Of a DNA stretch of 64,000 bases, positions 57,501 through 60,500 are shown in pieces. The notes beneath the pieces are model-generated. The model did no database searches. It had not been told where the DNA came from and saw only the letters and a program-made list of their open reading frames with translations. Origin of the DNA: Marisa cornuarietis. Lineage: Eukaryota; Mollusca; Gastropoda; Architaenioglossa; Ampullariidae. The DNA lies in contig SMMW01000576.1 in the NCBI GenBank assembly GCA_004794655.1, positions 3,485,501-3,549,500 of the forward strand, written 5' to 3'. Both the position numbers and the translations under genes were made by a program. Position 1 is the stretch's first letter; each line of letters begins with the position of its first letter.

Positions 57501-60500
57501 TCATGAGTAGCAGCAAAAATGTATGCTGCTTCAATGCGACCAGGCCTTTATGTTTACAGGTGTAGCTTAAGGTGTCAACACACTTTACTGATGGTAGTTT
57601 GCATTGTGAATAAAATGTGGGGCACGATTCAATTTAAAAACATAGCACTACTTTTAACTGATTACTACTACATACAAAGTATATGACTATGACTGGAAAC
57701 AGAAGAGGAACCTGATTTTGAGGGAATCCATTGTAAGAACCCTACACAAAGTGGTCTATATCATTTGATTGGCTGGCTGGCTAAAATACAAATCCAGTGA
57801 TTGACTGGTTCAAAAGACAGGCACAATTATTGACCCCATAAAGTCAATAATACTGTCAACGGAGGCTAATTTTGTAAAATTAAAAAAGTCATACTGTCTT
57901 CTTTTTAAATAATGTCAGTATAGAATTATGTCCGTAATCAAAGCAAAACACAATATACCTGCTTCTGCTAGTCTGGTGGCAGCTAGAAGACACCGTCCTA
58001 GGGACTCTTCTTTCTTGTATGGGATGTTCCACATTTCAGTAAACACTCTCCCTTCCAGTTCATACAAGTTAGTCACAGGAAACTCAAGACTGTTGCTCTC
58101 TTCCATAACACACTCATCTCCATTTGTTGCCTCTTCCACTGTATTCTTCAAAACACAAGCCAAATATCAACACATAGAGTTGATAAATCTACAAGATTGT
58201 ATAGCACTATGGGTTTGGTCAAGAGTGAAAACAGAGTTATCATTACTGGCTACAGTATTTGCTGTCAGCCAGTAAACACAAGCTAACCAACACTAAACAC
58301 CTAAACAGGTGTAATGACCAGCTATTCTTCTTGTATGAGTAGCCAAAACATGGCAGAATGATTGCTGATCATAGTGATAAGTGCCAAAATCAGACAGTTT
58401 TGTGAATCTTAAAAGATGATCTATGTTTAGGGGAAAATTGCTTGTGGCCTCTGTATGCACTGAACAAAATCACAAATATTGTATAAAAATAAAAATCTTC
58501 AGGACAGAAAAAAATAACATATGCTAGCATTCAGTAAATTGGTTCCATTGGAAAGTAGTACCACTATAGTGATTGTTATGATGTAATATTTACACTCATC
58601 TTAGCCATGACAAAAAAGGCAGAATTTCACTCTTCTTAAAATGTTAGCAGGGCAGATAAATGTTAACTACATAATTTCAAATCCAGTTCAGATTGTTAGT
58701 GGGAAACCCCTTTAACATTCCAATGCACAATGTTACCACACTTCAGTGATACACTGACCAGTTGCTTTCCTTCTCCATCCCTTTGATCCACAGGATTACA
58801 TTGTTACCTTCATTGATATATCTAACATTTCAGGTTGTTTCTGACCAAGGTCATCATCCCACCTTTCCTAGTGTCTTATAGATCACTAGGATAAATACAT
58901 CTTTTCCTTTGCCATCTTTTAGAGGATCTGAAACTTGAATTTTTGCCAATTCAGTATAGAACCCAACCATCATATTTCTCAATTAATCTTTTGTTTAATG
59001 ATGCTTCAGACCTTAACTGTCTTGCTAGATACCTGTACTATTGCTTTAAACGTCATAAAGTTCAAAGTGGTATTGTTTAATTACTCTGTATTATTCTATG
59101 TCATGGACCATGATACAATATTATAATATACTATACCGAAGTGGTTAGGCTTCATGATATTGTACAAGCTGTGCTCATCACCTGAATGTTGAGGCCACGT
59201 GGCCTGAGTCAATAAAGATCGTTCGTTATAGATCACTAGAGAAAACCTGATACCCTCTAATCTCAAAAGGCTTTCTCTCATGCAGATATTTTTCTTGAAT
59301 GTGGCAGGTGTATGGTGGGGCGGTCGGGTGGCGCAACGGTTTGCGCCTATCACCAATACAGTGAAGGTTGGCTGTCTTGGGTTCAGCTCTCGTCTTGGAC
59401 ACACTGGTCATTCTCTGCATGTGGCATCTGTTTACAGGGCTGGCTGCCTTGCCGTGATATAGCCTTAGTTGCTGGCTTGGTGTAAAACACCAATTCCTCC
59501 TCTCCAGGTGTTATGGTGTTTTGGTGCAAGTGCTGTTCCAGTGCAGTTTTCTTACTGGGAAACCTCTTCAGCATTCCAATGCATGATGCTACCACACTGA
59601 AGTTATCTTAAGTGGTACACTGAACAGCTGCTTTCCTTCCCCATCCCCTAGATCCACAGGATGGGCTGAAGGGACCTTCAGTCGCTGAGGGTCGATTCCC
59701 TTGAGACAGGGTGCCTGGCACTGTACTTATGTTGTAGATATTCACAGTGCAAGCCCCATATCTGCCTCCAAGTGTCATAGCAGCTGTTGCTACATGGTGT
59801 TATGGTTAAGTAGCATATGCCATGTGGCCCAACACCTACACCTTCAGCATTCCAGGTTTTTTTTTCAGGGTGACCTGCCCTGAGCTCATGGCCTGACATC
59901 CAGTCATGTGAGTATGGGGGAGATTGCTGGAATCCCATCCCAAGGCCAGAGCTTATAACTTGGCTTTTTATCACATGGTGGACCTGTCACAGGACACATG
60001 GAGTATTTCCTACTGTGGGTAGCAGTAACACCTGCTACCCCACCCCACCCCCGTAGGAGCCCCACAGTTGCTTTGCATCTGTTTATTCATCCAGGAAGAA
60101 GGTGTATTTCACAGATAACCTCCATATCTGGCGACCATTCTAGCTACTGTTCAGCCTAGCCATTGTCGCAATTCTGATCCAGCTATCTGTCATGGAGCAG
60201 CCATCTTGGGAAATGGTGACTCCCACCTACATGAACCAAATACTCCTCAAAGAGGTTAACAGCTATATTCTGTTCATGTAGATATCTGCTTTGTCATTGC
60301 CAATGACCATGACAATGATTTTGCTTTTGCTGGTTGCACATTCCATATGCATTTGAATTGTCAATCTGTTGGTAAGGTCTTGCAGTTCTCTGCTGGTGTC
60401 TATCAGATTGATGTCATCTGCAAAGTGTAGACTGCACAATGCACACTGGCATTCCACCAACAAAAATGAAAGTATGATGGTTGTAGATGGTTTCCCCCCT

